Of a DNA stretch of 64,000 nucleotides, positions 38,090 to 46,843 are shown piece by piece. This stretch comes from Herbaspirillum sp. meg3 (GTDB lineage: Bacteria; Pseudomonadota; Gammaproteobacteria; Burkholderiales; Burkholderiaceae_D), in NCBI RefSeq assembly GCF_002257565.1, contig NZ_CP022736.1, positions 4,464,001 through 4,528,000 on the forward strand, read 5' to 3'. The notes under the pieces were generated by a model, which saw only the letters and a program-made list of their open reading frames with translations, searched no databases and was not told where the DNA came from. Every line of letters starts with the position of its first letter. Positions within the stretch are counted from its first letter, which is position 1. Both the position numbers and the translations under genes were made by a program.

Positions 38090-38743
38090 ATGCCTAAAAC
38101 GACTTTGCGCATCACCAGCAAGAATTATTCTTCGTGGTCCATGCGTGGTTGGTTGCTTGCCAAATTTGCAGGCTTGCCGTTTCAGGAAGACATCGTCTCG
38201 CCGGACGATCCCGATGCACGCGCCGAAATCCTGCTGCTGTCTTCATCCATTCTTGTTCCCAGCCTGAAGCATGGCAACATCTTTGTCTGGGACACCCTCG
38301 CCATTGCCGAATACCTCAACGAAATCCGCCCCGCCGCCAAACTGCTGCCGGCAGATCAGGCCGCCCGTGCGCATTGCCGCGCGATCTGCGGCGAGATGCA
38401 TTCCGGGTTCAGTGCCCTGCGCTCGGCGCTGCCGATGAATCTCAAGGCGCACTTCCCCAACTTCAAAGTCTGGTCACGCGCTCAGGCCGACATCCAGCGC
38501 ATCACTACCATCTGGAAAGAATGCCTGGCGACTTATGGCGGCCCCTACCTGTTCGGCGAACGCACCATGGCCGACGCCATGTATGCGCCGGTGATCACGC
38601 GGTTCATCACCTATGACGTCACGCTGGAGCCGATCTGCGCGGCCTACAGCAAACGCATCATGGCGATGCCGGAAATGAAGGAATGGATTGCCGCGGCCCA
38701 GAAAGAGCCGGAAGATATCGACGAATTGGATGTGGAGTTTTAG
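38090..38743 (+). CDS. Glutathione S-transferase family protein
   Basis: 217-residue cytosolic protein with a thioredoxin-like N-terminal domain (ITSKNYSSWSMRGWLLAKFAGLPF) whose Ser-Ser-Trp-Ser stretch is the likely glutathione-activating site, a cis-proline segment (ILVPSLKHGN), the glutathione-binding WDTLAIAEYL and an all-helical C-terminal domain with the capping-box region FGERTMADAMYAPVI. Length is typical. AAGGA lies six bases before the ATG. The natural electrophile is unknown. A GST of this subgroup often acts in stress or aromatic metabolism; context gives no clear hint. Confidence 0.93.
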   Translation: MPKTTLRITSKNYSSWSMRGWLLAKFAGLPFQEDIVSPDDPDARAEILLLSSSILVPSLKHGNIFVWDTLAIAEYLNEIRPAAKLLPADQAARAHCRAICGEMHSGFSALRSALPMNLKAHFPNFKVWSRAQADIQRITTIWKECLATYGGPYLFGERTMADAMYAPVITRFITYDVTLEPICAAYSKRIMAMPEMKEWIAAAQKEPEDIDELDVEF

Positions 38744-38906
38744 GCCGTAATTTGAGCCGCAGCATCGGCCGATGTTGTGAAGTTGCGATGAAAGTTGTGA
38801 CGGAAGTTTGACACAAGGCCTCACCGGGAAGAACAAGAGGAGACAGCACCAGCAGCGTTATTCTCAATCGCGTCAAGTGCGGGACGCCGCAGAAAGGATC
38901 AGTGTG

Positions 38907-39347
38907 ATGAATACGATAGCCGAAACAAATCCTACAGCTTTGAACGTGTTTTCTCATGTCAGTGAGGGCGACACGCCGTTTGAATCGGGCGGCTTGCGCG
39001 ACTTTTTCCTGTACCGGGATCTGGGCATTGCCGCAGCCACCGGCGGTCAGGTGATCGCTCAGCTGGTCAAGGCCAACATGGCGCCGGAGACCGGTACCGG
39101 CTGGCATCGGCACGAAGCCAATTTTCATATCGTGATCATGCTCAAAGGCTGGGCGCGCTTCATGTATGAGGATCAGGTGACCCTGGTAAAGACCGGCGAT
39201 TGCGTGCACCAGCGACCGGGCATCGTGCACTTTCTGTTCGACTATTCCCCGGATATGGAATATCTGGAAATCGTCAGCCCGGCCGATTTCACCACCATCG
39301 ATATGCCTGCGCCCTGCGCCGTTCCCGCGCCGACGCCCTGGGCATGA
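38907..39347 (+). CDS. Cupin domain protein
   Basis: 146-residue single-domain cupin. The first metal-binding motif is GWHRHEANFHIVIMLKG (His-x-His and a later Glu/His) and the second is KTGDCVHQRPGIVHFLFD. The start at 38907 (MNTIAETNPTALN) is set by AAAGGA about nine bases upstream; a longer frame from 38808 is basic and unlikely. Cupins include dioxygenases, isomerases and storage proteins, and I cannot assign a reaction. It lies 160 bases after the GST gene. Confidence 0.87.
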   Translation: MNTIAETNPTALNVFSHVSEGDTPFESGGLRDFFLYRDLGIAAATGGQVIAQLVKANMAPETGTGWHRHEANFHIVIMLKGWARFMYEDQVTLVKTGDCVHQRPGIVHFLFDYSPDMEYLEIVSPADFTTIDMPAPCAVPAPTPWA

Positions 39348-39388
39348 ATCTGATCTCTTCGCGATCTTTGCTTTGAAAGGAAAACGAC

Positions 39389-39517
39389 ATTTTCAACGAT
39401 CTATTCCCACTTAAGGCGGCCATCGCTGGTGTGAATCCAGGCTCGGACCTGACGCAATTTTCGCTGTCCAAAAACGGAAATGGCGTGATAGTCTGTGTCT
39501 ACGTTCACCAGCGATGA
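39389..39517 (+). CDS. Possible 42-residue ORF with ATT start (speculative)
   Basis: A frame beginning with the rare start codon ATT at 39389, preceded by AAAGGAAAACGAC, runs to TGA at 39515-39517. It would encode a small protein starting FNDLFPLKAAIAGVNPG after the first residue and ending VCVYVHQR. No family is recognised. It lies in the 262-base gap between the cupin gene and the ATP-grasp gene. The good ribosome-site spacing is the only support, and it could be a decayed remnant. Confidence 0.2.
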   Translation: MFNDLFPLKAAIAGVNPGSDLTQFSLSKNGNGVIVCVYVHQR

Positions 39518-39609
39518 GGATGCCGGCCAATACGATTCTACAAATAATATTCGCTTGATCAGAAGCCCCAAAATCCCCCAGCATCAGCACCAGAAAATGA
39601 AGCAAATTT

Positions 39610-41025
39610 ATGGCAAATTTTTTCGATGAGATGTATTCCGATGGAGCCGTTTCCGTACGCAAGCATTATGATGAATTTGCTGCATGGCTCTCCGCACAAT
39701 CCGCTGAAACCATTGTTCGCAAGCGCGCAGAATCCGACCTGATCTTCCGCCGCGTCGGCATTACCTTCGCGGTGTACGGCAACGATGCAGGTACGGAAAG
39801 ACTGATCCCCTTTGACATTATTCCGCGCATCATCCATGCCGCGGAATGGAGCAAACTGGAAGCCGGCCTGGTGCAGCGCGTCAAAGCGCTGAACATGTTC
39901 ATCCATGATATTTATCACGGTCAGAAAATCATCAAAGCAGGCGTCATTCCCGCCGAGCAGGTTCTGAAGAACGCGCAATATCGTCCTGAGATGCAAGACG
40001 TCGATGTCGCCTCCGACATCTACGCGCACATTGCCGGCGTGGACATCGTGCGTGCCGGCGAAGGCGAGTTCTACGTGCTGGAAGATAATCTGCGCGTGCC
40101 TTCCGGTGTGTCTTACATGCTGGAAAACCGCAAGATGATGATGCGGCTGTTCCCGGAACTGTTCACCCGACACAAGATTGCACCGGTCGATCATTATCCT
40201 GACATGCTGCTCGACAATCTGCGTTCCGTCGCGCCGGTCGGCGTGGTGGATCCAACCGTCGTGGTGATGACGCCGGGCATGTACAACTCGGCGTATTTCG
40301 AACATGCCTTCCTGGCGCAGCAAATGGGCGTGGAGCTGGTCGAAGGACAAGATTTGTTCGTCAAGGACAACACGGTCTACATGCGCACCACGCGCGGCCC
40401 GAAACGTGTCGACGTGATTTATCGCCGTATCGATGATGATTATCTTGACCCGTTGGCCTTCCGCGCCGATTCGTCGCTGGGCGTACCGGGTCTGCTGTCG
40501 GCCTATCGGGCCGGCAAGGTCACACTGACCAATGCCATCGGCACCGGCGTGGCGGACGACAAATCGATCTATCCGTATGTACCGGACATGATCAAGTTTT
40601 ATCTGTCCGAAGAACCGATCCTCAACAACGTCCCGACCTATCAGTGCCGCAAGAAGGAAGACCTTTCCTACACGCTCGCCAATCTGGAAAAACTGGTCGT
40701 CAAGGAAGTTCACGGCGCAGGCGGCTACGGCATGCTGGTCGGCCCGGCGTCGACCAAGCAGGAAATCGAAGATTTCCGTCAGCGTGTGATCGCCAAACCG
40801 GACGGCTATATCGCTCAGCCCACGCTGGCCTTGTCGGTATGTCCGACCTATGTCGAATCCGGCATTGCGCCACGCCATCTCGACTTGCGTCCCTTCGTGC
40901 TGTCAGGAAAAACCGTCTCGATGGTCAAGGGCGGCCTGACGCGCGTGGCACTCAAGGAAGGCTCGCTGGTGGTGAACTCGTCGCAAGGCGGCGGCACCAA
41001 GGACACCTGGATTCTGGAGAAATAA
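39610..41025 (+). CDS. Circularly permuted type 2 ATP-grasp protein (stand-alone)
   Basis: 471-residue predicted ATP-dependent carboxylate-amine (peptide) ligase. Motifs include FYVLEDNLRVPSGVSYML near 157, VVVMTPGMYNSAYFEHAFLA near 218, YRRIDDDYLDPLAFRADS near 273, the glycine-rich nucleotide loop VVKEVHGAGGYGMLVGP near 371 with its lysine, HLDLRPFV and VKGGLTRVALKEGSL near the end. All expected motifs look intact, unlike the fused paralogue at 30481-33045. It starts the plus-strand block and is followed by alpha-E after three bases. The ribosome site is weak; a 10-codon overlapping frame (39597-39629) runs across the start. Confidence 0.93.
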   Translation: MANFFDEMYSDGAVSVRKHYDEFAAWLSAQSAETIVRKRAESDLIFRRVGITFAVYGNDAGTERLIPFDIIPRIIHAAEWSKLEAGLVQRVKALNMFIHDIYHGQKIIKAGVIPAEQVLKNAQYRPEMQDVDVASDIYAHIAGVDIVRAGEGEFYVLEDNLRVPSGVSYMLENRKMMMRLFPELFTRHKIAPVDHYPDMLLDNLRSVAPVGVVDPTVVVMTPGMYNSAYFEHAFLAQQMGVELVEGQDLFVKDNTVYMRTTRGPKRVDVIYRRIDDDYLDPLAFRADSSLGVPGLLSAYRAGKVTLTNAIGTGVADDKSIYPYVPDMIKFYLSEEPILNNVPTYQCRKKEDLSYTLANLEKLVVKEVHGAGGYGMLVGPASTKQEIEDFRQRVIAKPDGYIAQPTLALSVCPTYVESGIAPRHLDLRPFVLSGKTVSMVKGGLTRVALKEGSLVVNSSQGGGTKDTWILEK

Positions 41026-41028
41026 AAT

Positions 41029-42024
41029 ATGTTGAGCCGCACCGCTGACCACCTGTTCTGGATGGCGCGCTACACCGAACGCGCCGAAAACACCGCACGC
41101 ATGCTGGACGTGCACGTACAAACCGCTTTGCTGCCGCAATCGATCGACGACGCCGAACAAGGCTGGCGCGCCGTGCTAGGCATCTCGGAGCTGCTGTATG
41201 GCTATAACCAGAAGTACGATGCACTGACGCAAAAAGATGTCATCAACTTCATGGTGCGCGATCCGAGCAATCCTTCTTCGATCGCCTCCTGCCTCAAGCA
41301 GGCGCGTGAAAATGCGCGCGCCGTGCGCGGTGCATTGACGACCGAAGCATGGGAAATTCAGAACGCCACCTGGATCAAGATGCAGGGCTATCTGCAGACG
41401 GATGCGCTGGAGCAAAATCCAAGTGATTTCTTCGAGTGGGTTAAGCATCGCTCGCATCTGTCGCGCGGCGTTACTATCGGCACGATGCTCAAGGATGAAG
41501 CATTCCACTTCATTCGCCTCGGCACCTTCCTCGAACGCGCCGACAACACCGCCCGGATCATCGACGTCAAATTCCACGGTGCCAAGGAAGCAACCGGCAA
41601 GCAAAGCCAGCAGCAGAGTCAAAGCCTGCTGCCCAAAGACAGCAAAGGACAGGACAGCCAGATCGACTTCTATTACTGGGCGGCAATCCTGCGCTCAGTG
41701 TCCGGCTTCGAAATCTATCGCAAGGTCTATCGCGACGTCATTACGCCGGAACGCGTTGCCGAACTGCTGATCCTGCGCGCCGACATGCCGCGTTCGCTGG
41801 CGGCTTGCATGGATCAGGTGCTGAGCAATCTGAAACACGTGCATAACGATGTTTCCGCCGATACCGAGCGCTTTGCCGGCAAACTCCATGCAGATCTCAA
41901 ATTCAGCCGCATCGAAGAAGTGCTGGATGCCGGTCTGCATGATTACCTCACTGTGTTTCTTGAACGCATCTTTGAGTTGGGAAATCGTATCAGCAAAGAT
42001 TTTCTTGTTCCTTTGGCAGCATAA
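41029..42024 (+). CDS. Alpha-E domain protein (stand-alone)
   Basis: 331-residue all-helical alpha-E protein (DUF403). The N-terminal signature LSRTADHLFWMARYTERAENTARML and the second copy FHFIRLGTFLERADNTARII share an ER-x-x-N-x-A-R pattern. The domain is found next to or fused with circularly permuted ATP-grasp enzymes and is thought to support their ligase reaction or bind the product. It starts three bases after the ATP-grasp gene with a GGAG site, so the two are coupled. A Gln/Ser-rich insertion (KQSQQQSQSLLPKDS) lies near residue 190. Confidence 0.92.
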   Translation: MLSRTADHLFWMARYTERAENTARMLDVHVQTALLPQSIDDAEQGWRAVLGISELLYGYNQKYDALTQKDVINFMVRDPSNPSSIASCLKQARENARAVRGALTTEAWEIQNATWIKMQGYLQTDALEQNPSDFFEWVKHRSHLSRGVTIGTMLKDEAFHFIRLGTFLERADNTARIIDVKFHGAKEATGKQSQQQSQSLLPKDSKGQDSQIDFYYWAAILRSVSGFEIYRKVYRDVITPERVAELLILRADMPRSLAACMDQVLSNLKHVHNDVSADTERFAGKLHADLKFSRIEEVLDAGLHDYLTVFLERIFELGNRISKDFLVPLAA

Positions 42025-42110
42025 TTTTTATCATTTTGCCAATCTGACACGCAGAGACACTCAAGAATTATCTGAAATTTGCCGATAATGTGTCAGGACC
42101 ACGACATTTG

Positions 42111-42139
42111 GCCCCGCCCACGCGCAGCGTCGGCGGGGC
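42111..42139. promoter_or_regulatory. GC-rich hairpin in leader of anbu
   Basis: GCCCCGCC (42111-42118) and GGCGGGGC (42132-42139), eight-base arms with a 13-base loop, 40 bases before the anbu start. No T-run follows, so it is more likely a leader structure than a terminator. Confidence 0.45.
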
Positions 42140-42178
42140 TTCCTGTAAAATTCGGCTTTTACATTTTTAGCTCACATC

Positions 42179-43063
42179 ATGACTTATTGCGTTGCCATGC
42201 GCCTGAACGAAGGCCTGGTCTTCTTATCCGACTCACGGACCAATGCGGGCGTCGATCATATCGGCACATTCCGCAAGATGAACGTCTACGAGAATCCGGG
42301 CGAACGCGTCATGGTGATGATGACGGCTGGCAATCTTTCCATTTCGCAATCGATCCGCCAGATCGTGGCAGAAAAGACCAACGCCGAAGGCCGCACCATC
42401 TGGACTGCCCACTCCATGTATGAAGCCGCGCAAATTCTCGGCGACGCCATTCGCACCGTGCATCAGCGCGATGCGGAAGAGTTGGGCAAGTTCGGTATCG
42501 ACTTCAATGTCAGCATCATTTTTGGCGGCCAGATCAAGGGCGAGCGTTGCCGCTTGTTCCAGATGTATTCGGCCGGCAACTTCATCGAATCGCACGACGA
42601 AAACACCTATTTCCAGATTGGCGAAGCCAAGTACGGCAAGCCGATCATCGACCGCGTCGTCACACCGCAAACCTCGCTGGACGAGGCTGCAAAATGTGCG
42701 CTGATCTCGATGGATTCGACCTTGAAGTCGAACATCTCGGTCGGTCTGCCACTGGATCTTCTGGTCTACAACAGCAACGACCTGGCCGTGACACGCTTCG
42801 TCACCATCGACGAGCAAAATCAATACTTCCAGATGATCCGCCGCAGCTGGGGATCGCAATTGAAGCGCGTGTTTGAAGCCATTGATGATCCGGTCTGGGA
42901 TGCGGCGCCGGAAGCAACGCTCAATGTCTTGTCGTCCTCAGTCGATCACAGCCAACCTGTGCGCGTACAACCACCGGAAGCACTGGTGCGCGATCCACAA
43001 CCGGTAACGCGTCAGACCCTGGCAGGCGACGGCGAAGCGGATGTTGAGCAACAACCCGCCTGA
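42179..43063 (+). CDS. anbu: Anbu, proteasome-like Ntn hydrolase
   Basis: 294-residue member of the Anbu (ancestral beta-subunit) family, self-assembling Ntn hydrolases related to 20S proteasome beta subunits. After removal of Met1 the nucleophile is Thr1 (start MTYCVAMRLNEGLVFLSDSR), with Asp17 and Arg19 in LSDSR and Lys32 in GTFRKM, all at the positions expected for a proteasome-type active site. About 60 C-terminal residues are Pro/Gln-rich and probably disordered. It lies 154 bases after alpha-E. In other bacteria Anbu genes occur beside ATP-grasp, alpha-E and transglutaminase genes, so it probably processes or degrades their product. A bidirectional terminator follows. Confidence 0.95.
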   Translation: MTYCVAMRLNEGLVFLSDSRTNAGVDHIGTFRKMNVYENPGERVMVMMTAGNLSISQSIRQIVAEKTNAEGRTIWTAHSMYEAAQILGDAIRTVHQRDAEELGKFGIDFNVSIIFGGQIKGERCRLFQMYSAGNFIESHDENTYFQIGEAKYGKPIIDRVVTPQTSLDEAAKCALISMDSTLKSNISVGLPLDLLVYNSNDLAVTRFVTIDEQNQYFQMIRRSWGSQLKRVFEAIDDPVWDAAPEATLNVLSSSVDHSQPVRVQPPEALVRDPQPVTRQTLAGDGEADVEQQPA

Positions 43064-43110
43064 ACGCGGAACACTGAACACATCATTAAGCAATTAAGCG
43101 TCACCCAAAC

Positions 43111-43143
43111 AAAAACGGCTGCAATTGCTTGCAGCCGTTTTTT
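43111..43143. terminator. Bidirectional terminator between anbu and purM
   Basis: Arms AAAAACGGCTGCAA (43111-43124) and TTGCAGCCGTTTTT (43129-43142) with a four-base loop, A-run and T-run on either side. It serves the convergent anbu and purM genes. Confidence 0.92.
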
Positions 43144-43197
43144 ATTGCCCGGAGCCGATGCCGGCCCGGGCGGTAAGTCTGAACGATATCTAAACGA

Positions 43198-44241
43198 TTA
43201 GACGACGATCGTCTGTGCTTCGCCTTCGGCGCGTGCACGGATTTCACCGATGCGGAACACGGTCTCGCCGGCCGCTTTCAGTTGTGCTTCGGCAGCGTCT
43301 GCATTTTCTTTCGAAACGATCACGGTCATGCCGATACCGCAGTTGAAGACGCGATGCATTTCAGCATCAGCCACGCCACCATGTTGCTGCAGCCAGGTGA
43401 ACAGCGGCGGCATGGTCCAGGCTTTGCTGTCCAGCACGGCGGTCAAATTGTCTTGCAACACGCGCGGGATGTTTTCTACCAGACCGCCGCCGGTGATGTG
43501 AACCATGCCCTTGACTTCCATCGACTCCATCAGGGCCAGCAGCGGCTTGACGTAGATACGGGTTGGTTCGAGCAGCACATCCGCCAGCTTGCGGCCGTGG
43601 AAGTCCGCGTTCAGGTCAGGCTTGGCGACTTCCAGAATCTTGCGCACCAGCGAATAGCCGTTGGAATGCGCTCCCGACGATGCCAGGCCCAGTACGACGT
43701 CGCCCGGGATGATCTTGGTGCCGTCGATCAGTTTGGATTTCTCCACTGCGCCGACAGCGAAGCCGGCCAGATCGTATTCGCCGTCGGGATACATGCTCGG
43801 CATTTCAGCGGTTTCGCCGCCGATCAGTGCGCAACCGGCTTGTTCGCAACCCTTGGCGATACCCTTGATGACATCGGTGGCGCTGGCCACGTCCAGCTTG
43901 CCGCAGGCGAAATAGTCGAGGAAAAACAACGGCTCGGCACCCTGCACCAGGATGTCGTTGACGCTCATGGCGACCAGATCGATACCGACGGTATCGTGCT
44001 TGTTCAGATGGAAAGCCAGTTTCAGCTTGGTGCCGACGCCGTCGGTGCCGGATACCAGTACCGGCTCTTTGAATTTCTTGCTGATTTCGAATAAGGCGCC
44101 GAAACCGCCAATGCCGCCCAGCACGCCTTCACGGGTTGTACGCTTGGCAAAAGGCTTGATTGCCTCGACCAAAGCGTCGCCTGCATCGATATCGACACCG
44201 GCGTCGCGGTAGGAAAGGGAAACATTGGATGATGAAGTCAT
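43198..44241 (-). CDS. purM: Phosphoribosylformylglycinamidine cyclo-ligase
   Basis: Fifth step of purine biosynthesis; ATP-dependent closure to aminoimidazole ribonucleotide. The start at 44241 (MTSSSNVSLSYRDAGVDIDAGD) gives 347 residues; the longer frame is not supported. Typical motifs are SYRDAGVDI, VSGTDGVGTKLKLA, HDTVGIDLVAMSVNDI, ALIGGETAEMPSMY and HITGGGLVENIPR. It is divergent from the AI-2E permease gene, the standard Burkholderiales layout. Confidence 0.97.
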   Translation of the reverse strand: MTSSSNVSLSYRDAGVDIDAGDALVEAIKPFAKRTTREGVLGGIGGFGALFEISKKFKEPVLVSGTDGVGTKLKLAFHLNKHDTVGIDLVAMSVNDILVQGAEPLFFLDYFACGKLDVASATDVIKGIAKGCEQAGCALIGGETAEMPSMYPDGEYDLAGFAVGAVEKSKLIDGTKIIPGDVVLGLASSGAHSNGYSLVRKILEVAKPDLNADFHGRKLADVLLEPTRIYVKPLLALMESMEVKGMVHITGGGLVENIPRVLQDNLTAVLDSKAWTMPPLFTWLQQHGGVADAEMHRVFNCGIGMTVIVSKENADAAEAQLKAAGETVFRIGEIRARAEGEAQTIVV

Positions 44242-44370
44242 GATGATATTGGCACTAGAGGCGGTAAAATAGAGGTCTGAAGCGTAGAAGAGTAAAACGG
44301 CCAGCAAGGCTGCTGAATTACTGCGTAAACCATGATTTTATCAAACCGATTCATCTAAAGCCCGATTTCC

Positions 44371-45459
44371 ATGCCTTTTTCTTTAACGGATGAGCAAAAA
44401 CAAAGCTTGTTGTGGCTCATTTTAGGGCTTTTATTGGTAGGCCTCCTGGTACTTCTGGGCCCCATGCTGACCCCCTTCGTCACCGCCGCCATCCTGGCGT
44501 ATGCCCTTAATCCGGGCGTCGACTGGCTGGCCGGGCGTCGTATCGGCCGTTTCCGCCTGCCGCGCGTGCTGGCGGTGCTGATCATCATCCTGCTCCTGGT
44601 GCTGGCCGTACTGGCCTTGGTTCTGGTCGTGGTCCCGGTGCTGGTCAAGGAAATCCCACTGCTGCAGCAGCAAATTCCCAATTTTCTCGACAAGCTCAAT
44701 ACCGCCGTGGCGCCACGTCTGAGCGAATACGGCATCCACGTCCGCCTGGATGTCACCGGCATCAAAAAGATCATGACCCAGCAGCTCGCCACCAGCGGCG
44801 ATGAAATCTGGGCTTCGGTGCTGGCCTCGGTAAAGATTGGCGGCACCGCCGTGCTGGCATGGCTGGCCAATCTGTTGTTTATTCCGATGGTGTTGTTTTA
44901 TTTGTTGCAAGACTGGCATTCTTTCATCGGACGCCTGCGCGGCATGATCCCACGCCGCTGGGTTGCCAAGATCAGCTACATGACGGAAGAAGTCGACGAT
45001 CTGCTCGCACAATATCTGCGCGGACAATTACTGGTGATGTTGATTCTCGCGGCCTATTATTCAATAGCGCTGGCCATCGCCGGTTTTGACATTGCGTTGC
45101 CGGTCGGCATTCTGACCGGCCTGCTGGTCTTTATTCCCTACGTGGGTTTCGGCCTCGGCCTGGCGCTGGCGCTGATCGCCGCCGTATTGCAATTCACCGG
45201 CCTGTACGGGCTGGTTGCCGTCGCCATCATTTATGGCATCGGCCAGGTGCTGGAAAGCTTCATCCTGACGCCGCAACTGGTCGGAGAACGCATCGGCCTG
45301 CATCCGCTGGTCGTGATCTTCGCCTTGCTGGCGTTCGGGCAGTTATTCGGTTTTGTCGGCGTACTGCTTGCCCTGCCTACCTCGGCCATCATTTCGGTGA
45401 TGGTGCGGCACCTGCGCCAACATTACCTGAGCAGCAGTTTCTACAATAGCGAGACATGA
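44371..45459 (+). CDS. AI-2E family transporter (PerM-like permease)
   Basis: 362-residue inner-membrane protein with about eight membrane segments. The family pattern is visible: an N-terminal pair of helices (LLWLILGLLLVGLLVLLGP), an amphipathic extracytoplasmic helix region (LLQQQIPNFLDKLNTAVAP) and a C-terminal set with YVGFGLGLALALIAA and GERIGLHPLVVIFALLAFG. Members include proposed autoinducer-2 exporters and Na+/H+ antiporters, so the substrate is not predictable. Its stop overlaps the hda start by four bases. No clear ribosome site precedes the ATG. Confidence 0.92.
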   Translation: MPFSLTDEQKQSLLWLILGLLLVGLLVLLGPMLTPFVTAAILAYALNPGVDWLAGRRIGRFRLPRVLAVLIIILLLVLAVLALVLVVVPVLVKEIPLLQQQIPNFLDKLNTAVAPRLSEYGIHVRLDVTGIKKIMTQQLATSGDEIWASVLASVKIGGTAVLAWLANLLFIPMVLFYLLQDWHSFIGRLRGMIPRRWVAKISYMTEEVDDLLAQYLRGQLLVMLILAAYYSIALAIAGFDIALPVGILTGLLVFIPYVGFGLGLALALIAAVLQFTGLYGLVAVAIIYGIGQVLESFILTPQLVGERIGLHPLVVIFALLAFGQLFGFVGVLLALPTSAIISVMVRHLRQHYLSSSFYNSET

Positions 45460-46151
45460 GACAACTTCTGCTGGATTTGAGCGCGCAGCAGCCGCCGACT
45501 TTCGATACCTTTGTGACCGGCCAGAATGCAGAACTGCTGCAACGGTTGCAAGCCATCGCGTCGGCGCAAGCGCAGCCGACATTAAACGACCGCTTTATCT
45601 ACCTCTGGGGTGAAAACGGCGCGGGTAAGACGCATCTGCTGCATTCGCTGGCACATGCCAATGTCGCCAGCCGCCTGATCACGGCCGCAGAAGCTTTCGA
45701 CAGCGTCTTCGACTACACACCCAGCGTGCAATGCTATCTGCTCGACGATTGCGAACAGCTCTCGCCGGACTCGCAGATCGCGGCCTTCACCCTGTTCAAC
45801 AAGATCCGCGAATTCGGTGGTTATCTGATCAGCACCGGCACACAACCGCCGGCGCAATTGCAGGTACGCGAAGATTTGCGCACGCGGCTTGGCTGGGGCC
45901 TGATCTATCAATTGCACGGTCTGACCGACGACGAGAAAATCGCCGCCCTGACGCAATCGGCGCAAGGCCGCGGCATGACCGTCTCGCCCGGCATCCTCTC
46001 TTATTTGCTGACCCATTACCGGCGCGACATGCCTTCCCTGTCGCGCATGCTCGACGCGCTTGACCGCTATTCGCTGGAAACCAAGCGCCCCATCACCTTG
46101 CCGCTGCTGCGCGATCTATTACAACAGGAAGCTGAAGACGAAACGCTATGA
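45456..46151 (+). CDS. hda: DnaA regulatory inactivator Hda
   Basis: Short AAA+ homologue of DnaA that, with the sliding clamp, converts DnaA-ATP to DnaA-ADP and prevents re-initiation of replication. The 231-residue protein starts with the clamp-binding-like RQLLLDLSAQQPPTFDTF, has Walker A GENGAGKTHLL near residue 52, Walker B CYLLDDCEQL near 95 and the sensor-2 segment HYRRDMPSLSRMLDALD. It has no C-terminal DNA-binding domain, as expected. Overlaps both neighbours by four bases, so it is coupled to the AI-2E and HAD genes. Confidence 0.95.
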   Translation: MRQLLLDLSAQQPPTFDTFVTGQNAELLQRLQAIASAQAQPTLNDRFIYLWGENGAGKTHLLHSLAHANVASRLITAAEAFDSVFDYTPSVQCYLLDDCEQLSPDSQIAAFTLFNKIREFGGYLISTGTQPPAQLQVREDLRTRLGWGLIYQLHGLTDDEKIAALTQSAQGRGMTVSPGILSYLLTHYRRDMPSLSRMLDALDRYSLETKRPITLPLLRDLLQQEAEDETL

Positions 46152-46822
46152 ATCTCGCCTTATTTGATCTCGACCACACCCTGATTCCCATCGACTCCGA
46201 CCATGAGTGGGGCGAGTTTCTGGCCCGCACCGGCGCTATCGATGCCGCAGCCTTCCGCAAGGCCAACGACGAATGGTATGCACACTATCAGGCCGGTACG
46301 CTGGATCCGGTGAAGTATCTGGAATTCGCCTTCGGCACGCTGTCCAAATTCCCGCGCAAGCAACTCGATGACTGGCATGTCCAGTTCATGGAAGAAGTCA
46401 TCAAACCGGCCATGGTGCCCGCCGCTGTCGCCGTGGTGCAAAAACATCTGGATGCCGGTGACACCGTCGCCATCATCACCGCCACCAACAGCTTCGTCAC
46501 CGAACCGATCGCCAAGCTGTTCAAGGTACATCACCTGATCGCAGCACTCCCGGAACTCGATGCCGAAGGCAACATCACCGGTCGCCTGCTGGGCACACCG
46601 ACCTATGCCGAAGGCAAAGTAACCCACACCGAAGCCTGGCTCAAGACACTCGGCAAGACGATTGCCGACTACGAACAAAGCCATTTCTACAGCGATTCGC
46701 AAAACGACATTCCGCTGCTCTCGCGCGTCACCCATCCGGTCGCCACCAACCCCAACGACAAGCTCAAGGCGCATGCGATCGCCAAAGGCTGGCCGATTCT
46801 GAATCTCTTCGACGCGCAATGA
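46148..46822 (+). CDS. HAD-IB family hydrolase (SerB-like)
   Basis: 224-residue phosphatase of the HAD superfamily, subfamily IB. Motif I is LFDLDHTLIP with the nucleophile Asp, motif II is the Thr in AIITATNSF, and motif III/IV are the Lys in AEGKVTH and YSDSQNDIPLL. It resembles phosphoserine phosphatases, but members in this gene order are usually annotated only as HAD-IB. It overlaps hda by four bases and precedes pcnB by 21 bases. Confidence 0.94.
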   Translation: MNLALFDLDHTLIPIDSDHEWGEFLARTGAIDAAAFRKANDEWYAHYQAGTLDPVKYLEFAFGTLSKFPRKQLDDWHVQFMEEVIKPAMVPAAVAVVQKHLDAGDTVAIITATNSFVTEPIAKLFKVHHLIAALPELDAEGNITGRLLGTPTYAEGKVTHTEAWLKTLGKTIADYEQSHFYSDSQNDIPLLSRVTHPVATNPNDKLKAHAIAKGWPILNLFDAQ

Positions 46823-46843
46823 TAAAAATCAAACTACAACGCA

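Noticed and set aside
38763..38774. Palindrome CATCGGCCGATG between GST and cupin genes
   Set aside because: Perfect 12-base symmetry but alone, GC-rich and directly after the GST stop with no T-run; likely chance.
39559..40878. 439-codon open frame on the minus strand
   Set aside because: Antisense to the stand-alone ATP-grasp gene; no ribosome site and no family resemblance.
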